From Chloroflexota bacterium (lineage in GTDB: Bacteria; Chloroflexota; Dehalococcoidia; DSTF01; RBG-16-68-14): 48,036 nt of DNA. Below are positions 23,568 through 31,390 of the stretch, in pieces. The stretch is from the NCBI GenBank assembly GCA_022562155.1, contig JADFPV010000011.1:1-48036 (forward strand), read 5' to 3'. Within the stretch, counting starts at the first letter, position 1; every line of letters begins with the position of its first letter. The notes beneath the pieces were generated by a model, which was given only the letters and a program-made list of their open reading frames with translations, was not told the DNA's origin and did no database searches. The translations under genes were made by a program, and so were the position numbers.

Positions 23568-23636
23568 TGGAGCCGCAGATCACATGCGGGTGAACGAAGA
23601 GACGGACAGGAAGAGCTAGCCACCAGGAGATTGAGC

Positions 23637-24737
23637 ATGGTGCCGTTAGCCCGCCGCTACCTCTTTTCTGACAAGATCCGCCTTGCTATTGCCGCGGGTG
23701 GGGTCGCCTTTGCCGTGCTGTTGATCGTCCTGATTCTCGCCCTCTATCAGAGCTTTATCGACCAGATTGGACAACTAGCGAGCGCGGCTCCCTCCGACCT
23801 GTGGGTGATGCAGACGGGCACGCCTGATCCCGCTCACGGGGCCTCGATTCTTCCCAACTCAGTGCTGTCCGACCTTCAGGAAGTGCCTGGGGTGGCCGCC
23901 GCTCAGCCGCTGTTGAGCAGAGCGATGCAGGTTGGCAACGCCCGCTTCGGCTTCGTTATGGCCGTCCCCGAGGGCCCATTCCAGACCCTGACCATCGAGG
24001 CGTTTGGCGCGGCTTCGCCGCCCGAGAAGGGGACGGTCATCCTGAGCGAGGTTTTGGCGAAGGATGCCGGAGTTGGGCCAGGCGATGACGTCGACATTGG
24101 CGCGTCTAGCTTCGAAGTCGCCGAGGTGTCCTCGTCGCTCATCGGATCATTCAGCGTGAGCGCGTTACTTGACTCACAGGATGCTGCCCAGCTCTTCGGC
24201 GATCCTGAAGCCTTCTCCTTCGCCCTGGTCGTCGTCTCGCCGGACGCTGATCCGGAACAAGTTGCCGCGGCTATCGAAGATCAGGTGCCGGGGACCGATG
24301 CCCTTACCGGGCAGGAGTTTGCCGATGTGCTACGGCAGGAGATAGAGGAAGGATTCCTTCCCATCATAGCCGTAATAATTGGGCTCGCTTTCGTCGTTGG
24401 TTTAGCAGTCATCGCCCTGACCATCTATACCTCGACCGTGGAGCGCACTCGGGACTACGGCGTCCTCAAGGCCGTGGGGGCCTCACCTTGGCAGTTGTTC
24501 GCCGTTGTGGTTCGCCAGAGTGTGGTCGTGGCCCTAGCCGGGTATGTGCTGGGGGCCGGCCTGGGCGTTGTCGTCGGCAGGCTGCTTCAGGACGCCGTCC
24601 CTTCGTTTACCCTACTCTTCCGCTGGCAGGACTTCCTGTTCGTATTGGCTGCGGTGCTGGTAATGAGCGCCGTGGCGACGCTGGTGCCCGTCCGCCGCGT
24701 GGCGAGCATCGACCCAGCTATCGTGTTCAGAGCGTAG
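23637..24737 (+). CDS. FtsX/MacB-like ABC transporter permease
   Basis: The 366-aa protein follows the FtsX-like layout: one helix near the N-terminus (about 13-36), a large extracytoplasmic domain (about 40-230), then three helices (about 242-265, 285-315, 330-350) with RTRDYGVLKAVGASPWQL, the characteristic segment contacting the ATPase. AGGAG lies 7 bases before ATG 23637. With the ATPase 20 bp downstream it forms a LolCDE/MacB-type complex that drives a mechanical cycle in the membrane, exporting lipid, peptide or lipoprotein. No MacA-type partner is present. Confidence 0.88.
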   Translation: MVPLARRYLFSDKIRLAIAAGGVAFAVLLIVLILALYQSFIDQIGQLASAAPSDLWVMQTGTPDPAHGASILPNSVLSDLQEVPGVAAAQPLLSRAMQVGNARFGFVMAVPEGPFQTLTIEAFGAASPPEKGTVILSEVLAKDAGVGPGDDVDIGASSFEVAEVSSSLIGSFSVSALLDSQDAAQLFGDPEAFSFALVVVSPDADPEQVAAAIEDQVPGTDALTGQEFADVLRQEIEEGFLPIIAVIIGLAFVVGLAVIALTIYTSTVERTRDYGVLKAVGASPWQLFAVVVRQSVVVALAGYVLGAGLGVVVGRLLQDAVPSFTLLFRWQDFLFVLAAVLVMSAVATLVPVRRVASIDPAIVFRA

Positions 24738-24756
24738 CCGCTGGAAGGGGTGAAGG

Positions 24757-25509
24757 ATGGGAGCACAGGCCGTCGAAACCAGAGCTGCTGAGATTGTCCT
24801 GGAGGTTCGCGGCCTTACCAAGGTATTCGGCAGCGGCGACGCGGCTTTCACGGCCGTGGACGGCATCGATCTCACTGTCCGCCGTGGAGAGCTCGTGATC
24901 ATCATGGGGCCGTCAGGCTCCGGCAAGACCACGTTGCTCACGCTTATCGGCAGCCTGCTCAAGCCCACCTCCGGCACCGTGCACATCAACGGCCTTGACG
25001 TAACGGCGATGAAGGAGTCAGCCCTCCCTGAAGTGCGAAGGCACTCTGTTGGTTTCATCTTTCAGTCATACAACTTGCTGGAGTCGCTGACGGCCGTGGA
25101 GAATGTGGAGGTGGTGCTGAACCTGGCCGGAGGCGGCGGGCGCACCGATGCGGTGAAGGCGGAGCAGCTCCTTACTGACTTGGGGATGGGCCACCGTCTG
25201 CACTTCAAGCCGCGCGACCTCTCGGGCGGCGAGAAGCAGCGGGTGTCCGTCGCCCGCGGCCTGGCCAACGACCCTGAACTCATCCTGGCCGACGAGCCGA
25301 CAGCCAACCTGGACTCCAAGCACGGCCCTGAGATCGTCCTCCTGTTGCGCGCTGTCGCTAAAGAGCTGGGACGCGCGGCGGTCGTCGTCTCCCACGACGC
25401 CCGCATCCAGGAGCTGGCCGACCGGATCCTCTGGCTGGAGGACGGTCGCTTCAAAGACAACCCCGGGCTGGCCGTCGCCCCCGCCGAAGAGAAGACGACG
25501 GAGGTCTGA
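24757..25509 (+). CDS. ABC transporter ATPase, LolD/MacB type
   Basis: The 250-aa ATPase has Walker A GPSGSGKTT (51-59), Q-loop FQSYNLLE, the signature LSGGEKQRV, Walker B LILADEPTANLD and switch His in VVVSHD. The TANLD wording and LIGSLLKPTSG are typical of the LolD/MacB/FtsE branch, matching the FtsX-like permease upstream. It is certainly in the same operon. The 3' end is free; no terminator is visible in the following 300 bp. Confidence 0.92.
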   Translation: MGAQAVETRAAEIVLEVRGLTKVFGSGDAAFTAVDGIDLTVRRGELVIIMGPSGSGKTTLLTLIGSLLKPTSGTVHINGLDVTAMKESALPEVRRHSVGFIFQSYNLLESLTAVENVEVVLNLAGGGGRTDAVKAEQLLTDLGMGHRLHFKPRDLSGGEKQRVSVARGLANDPELILADEPTANLDSKHGPEIVLLLRAVAKELGRAAVVVSHDARIQELADRILWLEDGRFKDNPGLAVAPAEEKTTEV

Positions 25510-25816
25510 CAAAGGCCGTGAGCTTCTTCACCTCCTTGGCAGATGCTCCCTTGGTGCCGCTTGGCAACGCCACCGCAACTGCCATTGCGAGTCCAGCTAG
25601 AATAATTAACCTGTGCAGCTACCGCTCGCTTCTGCGTCCTCAAACACGTCCTTAAGCGTAATGACTGCAGGTTGTGGTGACCGAGGAGTTAAGAGCTTTG
25701 GATTCGTGTCGTTTCGTCCATCCTCTAGCGCCAACGTCCACCCACGTTGCCGTCAAGTGTCCATTCTGGATCGCGTCGTGCTGCCCATCGGGGCTTCTTC
25801 GTATCTGAAAGCAGAG
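25510..25816. other. Gap between the ABC operon and tRNA-Arg
   Basis: I see no gene, terminator or convincing promoter in these 307 bp. Short open frames here have no ribosome site or protein-like composition. The stretch would be the right end of the possible integrated segment that starts at 22043. Confidence 0.4.
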
Positions 25817-25891
25817 TGGTACCCCCGACAGGACTCGAACCTGTGCACCCGGTTCCGGAAACCGGTGCTCTATCCACTGAGCTACGGGGGC
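25817..25891 (-). tRNA. tRNA-Arg (CCG anticodon)
   Basis: The minus strand folds as a complete cloverleaf: acceptor GCCCCCG with CGGGGGT (first pair G-U), D arm GCTCAGTGGATAGAGC, anticodon stem CCGGT/ACCGG with loop TTCCGGA (anticodon CCG), T arm ACAGG-TTCGAGT-CCTGT, and an encoded CCA end (25817-25819). It reads arginine CGG codons. Part of it is copied at 22043. Confidence 0.95.
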
Positions 25892-26003
25892 GCCTATCGC
25901 CATGGTATCGCCAGTTTGGCGAAGGTTGCAAGGAACTCGGTTGACACTGGCTTTTCAGGCTCACCATACTGAGACATCTGAGAGTCAGGAGACTGAGGAT
26001 CGC

Positions 26004-28418
26004 ATGTCGCGATACGAGCCAAGCAAGATTGAAGCCAAATGGCGAGAGCGGTGGGCTGAGACCAACATCTACGAAGTAGATATGCGAGCCGCTAAGCGCC
26101 CATTCTACAACCTGATGATGTTCCCCTACCCGTCTGCGGAAGGCCTGCACATCGGCAACGTCTTCGCCTTCACTGGCGCAGACATCTACGGCCGGGTCAA
26201 GGCGATGCAGGGCCACGATGTGTTCGAGCCATTCGGATACGACGCCTTCGGCATCCACAGCGAGAACTTCGCGCTCAAGCAGAACATCCACCCAATGACG
26301 CTCATCCGCGACAACGTCAACAACTTCCGTGAGCAGATGAAGCGGCTAGGGACGCGTATCGCCTGGAGCCACGAAGTGGATACGACCGATCCCGCGTACT
26401 ACCGCTGGACGCAGTGGCTGTTCCTTCAGCTCTACAAGCAGGGCCTGGCGGAGAAGCGCTCCGCGCCCGTCAACTGGTGTCCCTCCTGCAAGACCGTGCT
26501 GGCCGACGAACAGGTGATTGCTGGCAAGTGTGAGCGCTGCTCAACAGAGATCACGCATCGCGACCTCGAGCAGTGGTTCCTCAAGATCACGGACTACGCT
26601 GAACGGCTCCTCAACAACCTCAACTGGATCGACTGGTCCCCTGTTATCAAGACCGCCCAACGCAACTGGATCGGCAGAAGTGAAGGCCTGCAGACCAGGT
26701 TCGCGATCGAGGGGACATCCGAGTCGGTCACGTTCTTTACCACGCGTCCTGACACGATCTTTGGCGTCACCTTCATGGTCCTGGCGCCCGAGCACGCACT
26801 CGTCGATCAAATCACGACGCCCGATCAGAAGGACGCGGTCGACAAGTACGTGACGGAGGCGATGGCAAAGACGGCCGTGGATCGCCAGCAGGCGGAACGG
26901 ACCGGCGTGTTCACGGGCGCCTATGCGAGAAACCCACTCAACAACGAACGCGTCCCAATCTGGATCGGCGATTACGTCCTTGCCACCGTAGGCACGGGCG
27001 CAATCATGGCCGTGCCGGCCCACGACACACGCGACTTCGATTTCGCGCGCAAGTACGATCTGCCCATCCGCGTCGTTGTGGCCCCTTCTGACTGGTCCGG
27101 CGGGGAGCTGGCGGAGGCCTACACTGATGCCGGCACGCTGGTAAATTCTGGAGAGTTCGACGGCATGGCGAGCCAGGATGCCTCCGAGGCGATCGTCAAG
27201 AAGCTTGAGAGCGATGGCACCGGCGAGCGCACGGTCGCCTACCGGCTACGAGATTGGCTCATCTCAAGGCAGCGCTACTGGGGGACACCTATCCCCATCA
27301 TCTACTGCGACGACTGCGGCACCGTGACGGTGCCAGAAGACCAACTGCCTGTGGAGCTGCCCTACGTGGAGAATTTCCGGCCAACAGGCACTGCGCAGGC
27401 TCCGCTGGCACTCGCGGATTCGTTCGTCAACACTACCTGCCCCGAGTGCGGCAAGCCCGCCCGACGGGAGACCGACGTCTTGGATACGTTTGTCGACTCT
27501 TCCTGGTACTTCTTGCGATACCCCTCCACGGAATTCGACGAACGTCCGTTTGGACGCGAGTTGACTGAGAAGTGGTTGCCTGTCGACAATTATATCGGCG
27601 GTAAGGAGCACGCTGTACTCCACCTCCTGTACTCGCGCTTCATCACCATGGCCCTTCATGACATGGGGCACCTATCATTCGAGGAGCCGTACAAACGCTT
27701 CCGCGCTCACGGCGTACTAGTTCTGGGCGGCGCCAAGATCAGCAAGTCAAGAGGAAACATCGTCAGCCCTGATGACTACTATGCCTCTCATGGCGCGGAT
27801 ACCCTCCGCGCCTACCTCATGTTCTCAGGACGCTACGACGAGGGCGGGGACTTCTCGGACAAAGGCATCGAAGGGGTATCCCGCTTCCTCCACCGCGTCT
27901 GGGACCTAGTGGAGCGCTATCGCGGTCAAGAGGGGGAACCGCAACTAACGGACGAAGCGGAGCGACTGCTACATCGCACGATCAAAAGAGTCACACAAGA
28001 CATCAGCAACCTGAAATTCAACACCTGTATCGCCGCGATGATGGAGTACAGTAACGAACTCCAGCAGCGGGAAGCCCTGCACGTCCGGGAAATCGAGACG
28101 CTGATCCTGCTGCTAGCGCCCTTCACACCATACGTCACTGAAGAACTCTGGGCGCGGATCGACCGGACGTACTCAGTCCATCAACAAGCATGGCCAGCCT
28201 TCGATAACGAACTCGCCAAGCTGCAGGAAGTGGAGGTCGCCGTTCAAGTTAACGGAAAGACCCGAGACATCATTGAGGCCGCGGCAGGCAGCGAAGAAGC
28301 TGCTGTTGTAGCGCTAGCGAAACAATCGGAGCGTGTGCAACGTCATCTCGGTCAGAGCGAGGTTGTAAAGACGATCTACGTCCCAGACCGGCTCGTCAAT
28401 TTTGTCACGAAGGGCTGA
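26004..28418 (+). CDS. leuS: Leucine-tRNA ligase
   Basis: The 804-aa class I synthetase starts MSRYEPSKIEAKWRERW, as LeuRS does, at ATG 26004 with GAGGAT upstream; the longer in-frame opening from 25902 runs towards the tRNA gene and is not needed. HIGH is HIGN (49-52) inside PYPSAEGLHIGN, and KMSKS is KISKS (578-582). The CP1 editing domain has TTRPDTIFGVTF and TGAIMAVPAHDTRDFDFA, so proofreading should work. Zinc-like cysteine pairs (CPSC..CERC; CDDC; CPEC) are present. It charges tRNA-Leu in the cytoplasm. At 804 residues it is slightly short, the C-terminal domain being compact. Confidence 0.93.
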   Translation: MSRYEPSKIEAKWRERWAETNIYEVDMRAAKRPFYNLMMFPYPSAEGLHIGNVFAFTGADIYGRVKAMQGHDVFEPFGYDAFGIHSENFALKQNIHPMTLIRDNVNNFREQMKRLGTRIAWSHEVDTTDPAYYRWTQWLFLQLYKQGLAEKRSAPVNWCPSCKTVLADEQVIAGKCERCSTEITHRDLEQWFLKITDYAERLLNNLNWIDWSPVIKTAQRNWIGRSEGLQTRFAIEGTSESVTFFTTRPDTIFGVTFMVLAPEHALVDQITTPDQKDAVDKYVTEAMAKTAVDRQQAERTGVFTGAYARNPLNNERVPIWIGDYVLATVGTGAIMAVPAHDTRDFDFARKYDLPIRVVVAPSDWSGGELAEAYTDAGTLVNSGEFDGMASQDASEAIVKKLESDGTGERTVAYRLRDWLISRQRYWGTPIPIIYCDDCGTVTVPEDQLPVELPYVENFRPTGTAQAPLALADSFVNTTCPECGKPARRETDVLDTFVDSSWYFLRYPSTEFDERPFGRELTEKWLPVDNYIGGKEHAVLHLLYSRFITMALHDMGHLSFEEPYKRFRAHGVLVLGGAKISKSRGNIVSPDDYYASHGADTLRAYLMFSGRYDEGGDFSDKGIEGVSRFLHRVWDLVERYRGQEGEPQLTDEAERLLHRTIKRVTQDISNLKFNTCIAAMMEYSNELQQREALHVREIETLILLLAPFTPYVTEELWARIDRTYSVHQQAWPAFDNELAKLQEVEVAVQVNGKTRDIIEAAAGSEEAAVVALAKQSERVQRHLGQSEVVKTIYVPDRLVNFVTKG

Positions 28419-28502
28419 GCCAAGCATACCGCGACCGTAACCTGCTCGTCCGCGCACGAAGAGTGGCGGTGATCGGAGTCGAGCCCGTACTCACCTGAGT
28501 GC

Positions 28503-28508
28503 TATATT
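28503..28508 (+). promoter_or_regulatory. -10 element of the MFS gene, probably leaderless
   Basis: TATATT ends 9 bases before ATG 28518, so transcription would begin about 2-3 bases before the start codon. No ribosome site is present, which fits a leaderless message. Confidence 0.4.
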
Positions 28509-28517
28509 GCGCCAGTC

Positions 28518-29801
28518 ATGGCGCTGTTCTCTGCCTTCCGTTCGCAGGTCACCGATCCGCTTCGTGAGAACTCGGCCCTGCTCATGATCTGCGTCGCTAC
28601 AGGCATCACCATGCTCGGCCAGGGCGTAATTGCGCCCGTCCTGCCCCTCTACGCGAAAGACTTCGGTGTCAGCGCGGCCATGGTGGGAGCCTCGATCAGC
28701 GTCTTCGGACTCGCTCGCATCCTGTTCAATCTGCCATCAGGCATGCTTTCGGACCGCCTCGGACGTCGAGCGTTTCTCGTCGGGGGGCCCGTCGTGATCG
28801 CTGTCGGTACATTTCTTTCCGCAACCGCCGGTGACATCTGGCAACTGCTCGCCTATCGATTCATTGCAGGCATCGGCTCGGCGATGTTCATGACGGCAGG
28901 CCTCACCGTCATAGCCGACATCTCCACACCGGAGAACCGCGGCCGCAACCTGAGCCTCCACCTCGGCAGCCTTCTCGTCGGGGTGAGCATCGGCCCGGCT
29001 GTCGGTGGCGTCACCGCAGAGATCTTCAACCTTCAGGCCCCGTTTTACCTCGTTGGTTTTCTTTCGCTCATCTGCGCCATCTGGGCCTATCGGGTCGTAC
29101 CGGAAACAAGCAGGCGGCCCGGGACCACTGCGGCTGGTGCCGAGGACACGGCTCCGGCCAGCACTACGGCTGCCGGCGGCCTCCGACCGCTCCTCGGCAA
29201 CACGGGCCTGCTGCTCGTGAGCATGGTGACGTTCAGCATTTTCTTCACGCGAACAGGCGCCCGCCAGACCGTACTGCCGCTGCTGGCCAACGATAAGCTC
29301 GGGCTTACAGCCGGCGCGCTTGGGGGCATCTTCGCGATGATGGCGCTGATCAATCTGATGACGATCATCCCCGCTGGCGCCTGGGCTGATCGCTTCGGGC
29401 GGAAGAGGACGATCGTCCCAAGCGCCATGCTCGCGGCCGGAGCCCTCTGTCTGTTCGCCGTCACGGACAGCATCGGCGTATTCCTAGGCGCAGCGGTGCT
29501 GCTGGCGTTAGGTACTGGAATCAGCGGGCCCGCGCCCGCCGCCTACGCGGCAGACGTCATCCCGGAGGAATCGCGCGGCCTCGGCATGGGGCTCTTCCGT
29601 ACATACAGCGATATCGGCTTCGTCATCGGTCCCCTGCTCCTGGGCTGGATCGCGGACGTGACCGATAGCTTCCGCTGGTCGCTGTTCTTCAACGCTGGAT
29701 TGATGGCGGCAGGCGTGACTGCGTTCGGCCTGTTCGCGAAGGAGACGGTCTTAAGCTCAGAGACGGATAACTCGCATGGAGAGGCTGCGGCTGGTTCGTA
29801 G
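28518..29801 (+). CDS. MFS transporter
   Basis: The 427-aa protein shows 12 predicted membrane helices in two halves. The loop between helices 2 and 3 reads GMLSDRLGRRAFL, the classic MFS GxxxDRxGRR motif, and its counterpart in the second half is GAWADRFGRKRTI. VIADISTPENRGRNLS and IPEESRGLGMGLF are the inter-helix motifs of drug-efflux type carriers. It moves a small molecule driven by protons; the substrate is unknown. It begins 99 bp after leuS and converges on the 5S rRNA gene. Confidence 0.9.
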   Translation: MALFSAFRSQVTDPLRENSALLMICVATGITMLGQGVIAPVLPLYAKDFGVSAAMVGASISVFGLARILFNLPSGMLSDRLGRRAFLVGGPVVIAVGTFLSATAGDIWQLLAYRFIAGIGSAMFMTAGLTVIADISTPENRGRNLSLHLGSLLVGVSIGPAVGGVTAEIFNLQAPFYLVGFLSLICAIWAYRVVPETSRRPGTTAAGAEDTAPASTTAAGGLRPLLGNTGLLLVSMVTFSIFFTRTGARQTVLPLLANDKLGLTAGALGGIFAMMALINLMTIIPAGAWADRFGRKRTIVPSAMLAAGALCLFAVTDSIGVFLGAAVLLALGTGISGPAPAAYAADVIPEESRGLGMGLFRTYSDIGFVIGPLLLGWIADVTDSFRWSLFFNAGLMAAGVTAFGLFAKETVLSSETDNSHGEAAAGS

Positions 29802-29814
29802 GAGAAAAAGAAGC

Positions 29815-29934
29815 ACCCCGGCGACGGCCTATTTTCCCCGAGAGTTGCCCCTCCAGTATCGTCAGCGCTGAGACGTTTCACTTCCGTGTTCGGGATGGGA
29901 ACGGGTGGTTCCGCCTCGCTCTAGTCACCGAGGT
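29815..29934 (-). rRNA. 5S ribosomal RNA, unlinked
   Basis: The minus strand contains the conserved 5S core: GGCGGAACCACCCGTTCCCA, TCCCGAACACGGAAGTGAAA and a closing helix ACCTCGG/CCGGGGT. Length about 120 nt fits. No 16S or 23S rRNA lies on either side: upstream is the flavoprotein gene and downstream the convergent MFS gene. The ends are set from the helix I pairing and may be off by a few bases. Confidence 0.92.
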
Positions 29935-29946
29935 ACTATCCCGAGA

Positions 29947-29975
29947 ACGTTACCAGAGACATCTCCAATGGACAA
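29947..29975 (-). promoter_or_regulatory. Possible promoter of the 5S rRNA gene
   Basis: On the minus strand TTGTCC (29975-29970), a 17-bp spacer and TAACGT (29952-29947), 12 bases before the 5S start. It suggests that the 5S gene has its own promoter. The -35 overlaps the spot where the flavoprotein gene ends. Confidence 0.35.
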
Positions 29976-29977
29976 GG

Positions 29978-31390
29978 CTAACCAGCAGCGGCCTGCTCCG
30001 CCGCATGGCGACCAGCGATACGGCCATACACGGCTCCCCTGATCACCGATGACGCGCCTGGGTAGTTGTAGTAGAAGATCTCACCCATCGGCTCGCCGGC
30101 GGCGTACAGCCCCGCGATCGGCTGACCCGCGACGTCTATCGCGCGCGCGGTCGTATCGACCTTCAGCCCGCCGAACGTAAACGTGATGCCGCCAGTCACC
30201 GGAATCGCGACGAAGGGCGGCTCCGTCAGGGGCATCGCCCAGTTCGATTTGGGAGGCGCAAGGCCCCGCGTCCCTTTGCCATCCAGCCTATCCAGATCGA
30301 ACTCTCCCGGCTGAACTGCCTGGTTGTACGCTTGCACGGTCTCTTCCAGCTGATCTCCAGGAATCGATAGCTCTGAAGCGAGTTCGCCGATAGACTGCGC
30401 CTCGATCGCCGGACCAACCGGCCGCCAAGCGCGCGCGAACTCTTCTCGCTGAACCATCTGCTGGTCGAAGATGCAGTACGCGCGGCCGTCCGCCTGCTCG
30501 ATGATCGCTTTGCCGAACTTCACATACGTATGGTCGCGGAAGTCCTCGCCTTCGTCGAGGAAGCGCCGGCCTTGCCCATCTACGATGATGCCCATCTGGA
30601 AGTTGTAGAGCGCGGTCACGCCGCACTCGACGACCGGTGAACGGGCGTCGATTACGGCCGAGTGATAGTCACCCCACTGGCCTGCCGGCTGCGCACCGAT
30701 GTCTAGCGCCATCCGGATACCTTCGCCGGTGTTGTATCTGCTCCCACGTAAAATCAAAGAATCGGCGAAGCGGCCCAGGTGGGCAACCCGCATCTGGACG
30801 TTCGCCTGAAAACCGCCGCAGGCCAGAACTACGCCGCCTCGGGCTAGTAGGTCCACCAGCCCATCGGGTGATGAGCAACGAACTCCGCTCACTCTGCGTT
30901 CCGCATCGACAAGCAGCTCGACGGCGGCCGTGTCATAGGATGTTACGCCATCGCGACCCTCGAACCTTCGAAAGAGTGTGTCGACGAGGCCCTGCCCTCC
31001 AGCCTTCGGCGCCCGGCGATAGCCCGCCGTGTGCGGGTAGCCGGGCTCCCATTCGATACCAAGCTCGGTCAGCCACTCGACTGTCTCTGCTGCGTTGCGT
31101 ACCAGCGTTTCGACAAGCTCACGATTCGCCCTCCCGCGAGAGATGCGCATCATATCGTCGATCATCTCTTCTTCGGTGTATGTCCGCACGCCGTACTCGT
31201 CGGCTTCGTGCGGGAAGCGCATTTGGGCGTCAGCAAAGCGCGTGTTGCCGCCACGCTCCGCCAGAGGCGATTTCTCCGCCAGCATCACGGACGCGCCTTG
31301 TTCGCACGCGGCCAACGCTGCGCAGAGACCTGCGATGCCGCCCCCTACGACGACCACGTCGAACTCGTACGACGGAATGTCTGATATCAC
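29978..31390 (-). CDS. FAD-dependent oxidoreductase, fumarate-reductase/KstD flavoprotein type
   Basis: I place the start at GTG 31390 because GGAGGT stands 7-8 bases upstream, the FAD motif begins soon after and the GTG overlaps the treZ stop (GTGA). The 470-aa protein has the dinucleotide motif VVVVGGGIAGLCAALAA, KSPLAERGGNTRFA, VVLACGGFQAN, and near the end GGLKVDTTARAIDVAG, PIAGLYAAGEPMG and SSVIRGAVYGRIAGRHAA, the pattern of soluble fumarate-reductase-like flavoproteins such as tricarballylate dehydrogenase TcuA and 3-ketosteroid dehydrogenases. It removes or adds hydrogens at an activated C-C bond. The substrate is unknown. Coupling to treZ looks positional rather than functional. Confidence 0.87.
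   Translation of the reverse strand: MISDIPSYEFDVVVVGGGIAGLCAALAACEQGASVMLAEKSPLAERGGNTRFADAQMRFPHEADEYGVRTYTEEEMIDDMMRISRGRANRELVETLVRNAAETVEWLTELGIEWEPGYPHTAGYRRAPKAGGQGLVDTLFRRFEGRDGVTSYDTAAVELLVDAERRVSGVRCSSPDGLVDLLARGGVVLACGGFQANVQMRVAHLGRFADSLILRGSRYNTGEGIRMALDIGAQPAGQWGDYHSAVIDARSPVVECGVTALYNFQMGIIVDGQGRRFLDEGEDFRDHTYVKFGKAIIEQADGRAYCIFDQQMVQREEFARAWRPVGPAIEAQSIGELASELSIPGDQLEETVQAYNQAVQPGEFDLDRLDGKGTRGLAPPKSNWAMPLTEPPFVAIPVTGGITFTFGGLKVDTTARAIDVAGQPIAGLYAAGEPMGEIFYYNYPGASSVIRGAVYGRIAGRHAAEQAAAG

Noticed and set aside
25902-26003. Longer N-terminus for LeuRS starting at 25902
   Set aside because: The extra 34 residues are not LeuRS-like and lie directly beside the tRNA-Arg gene; ATG 26004 has the family start.
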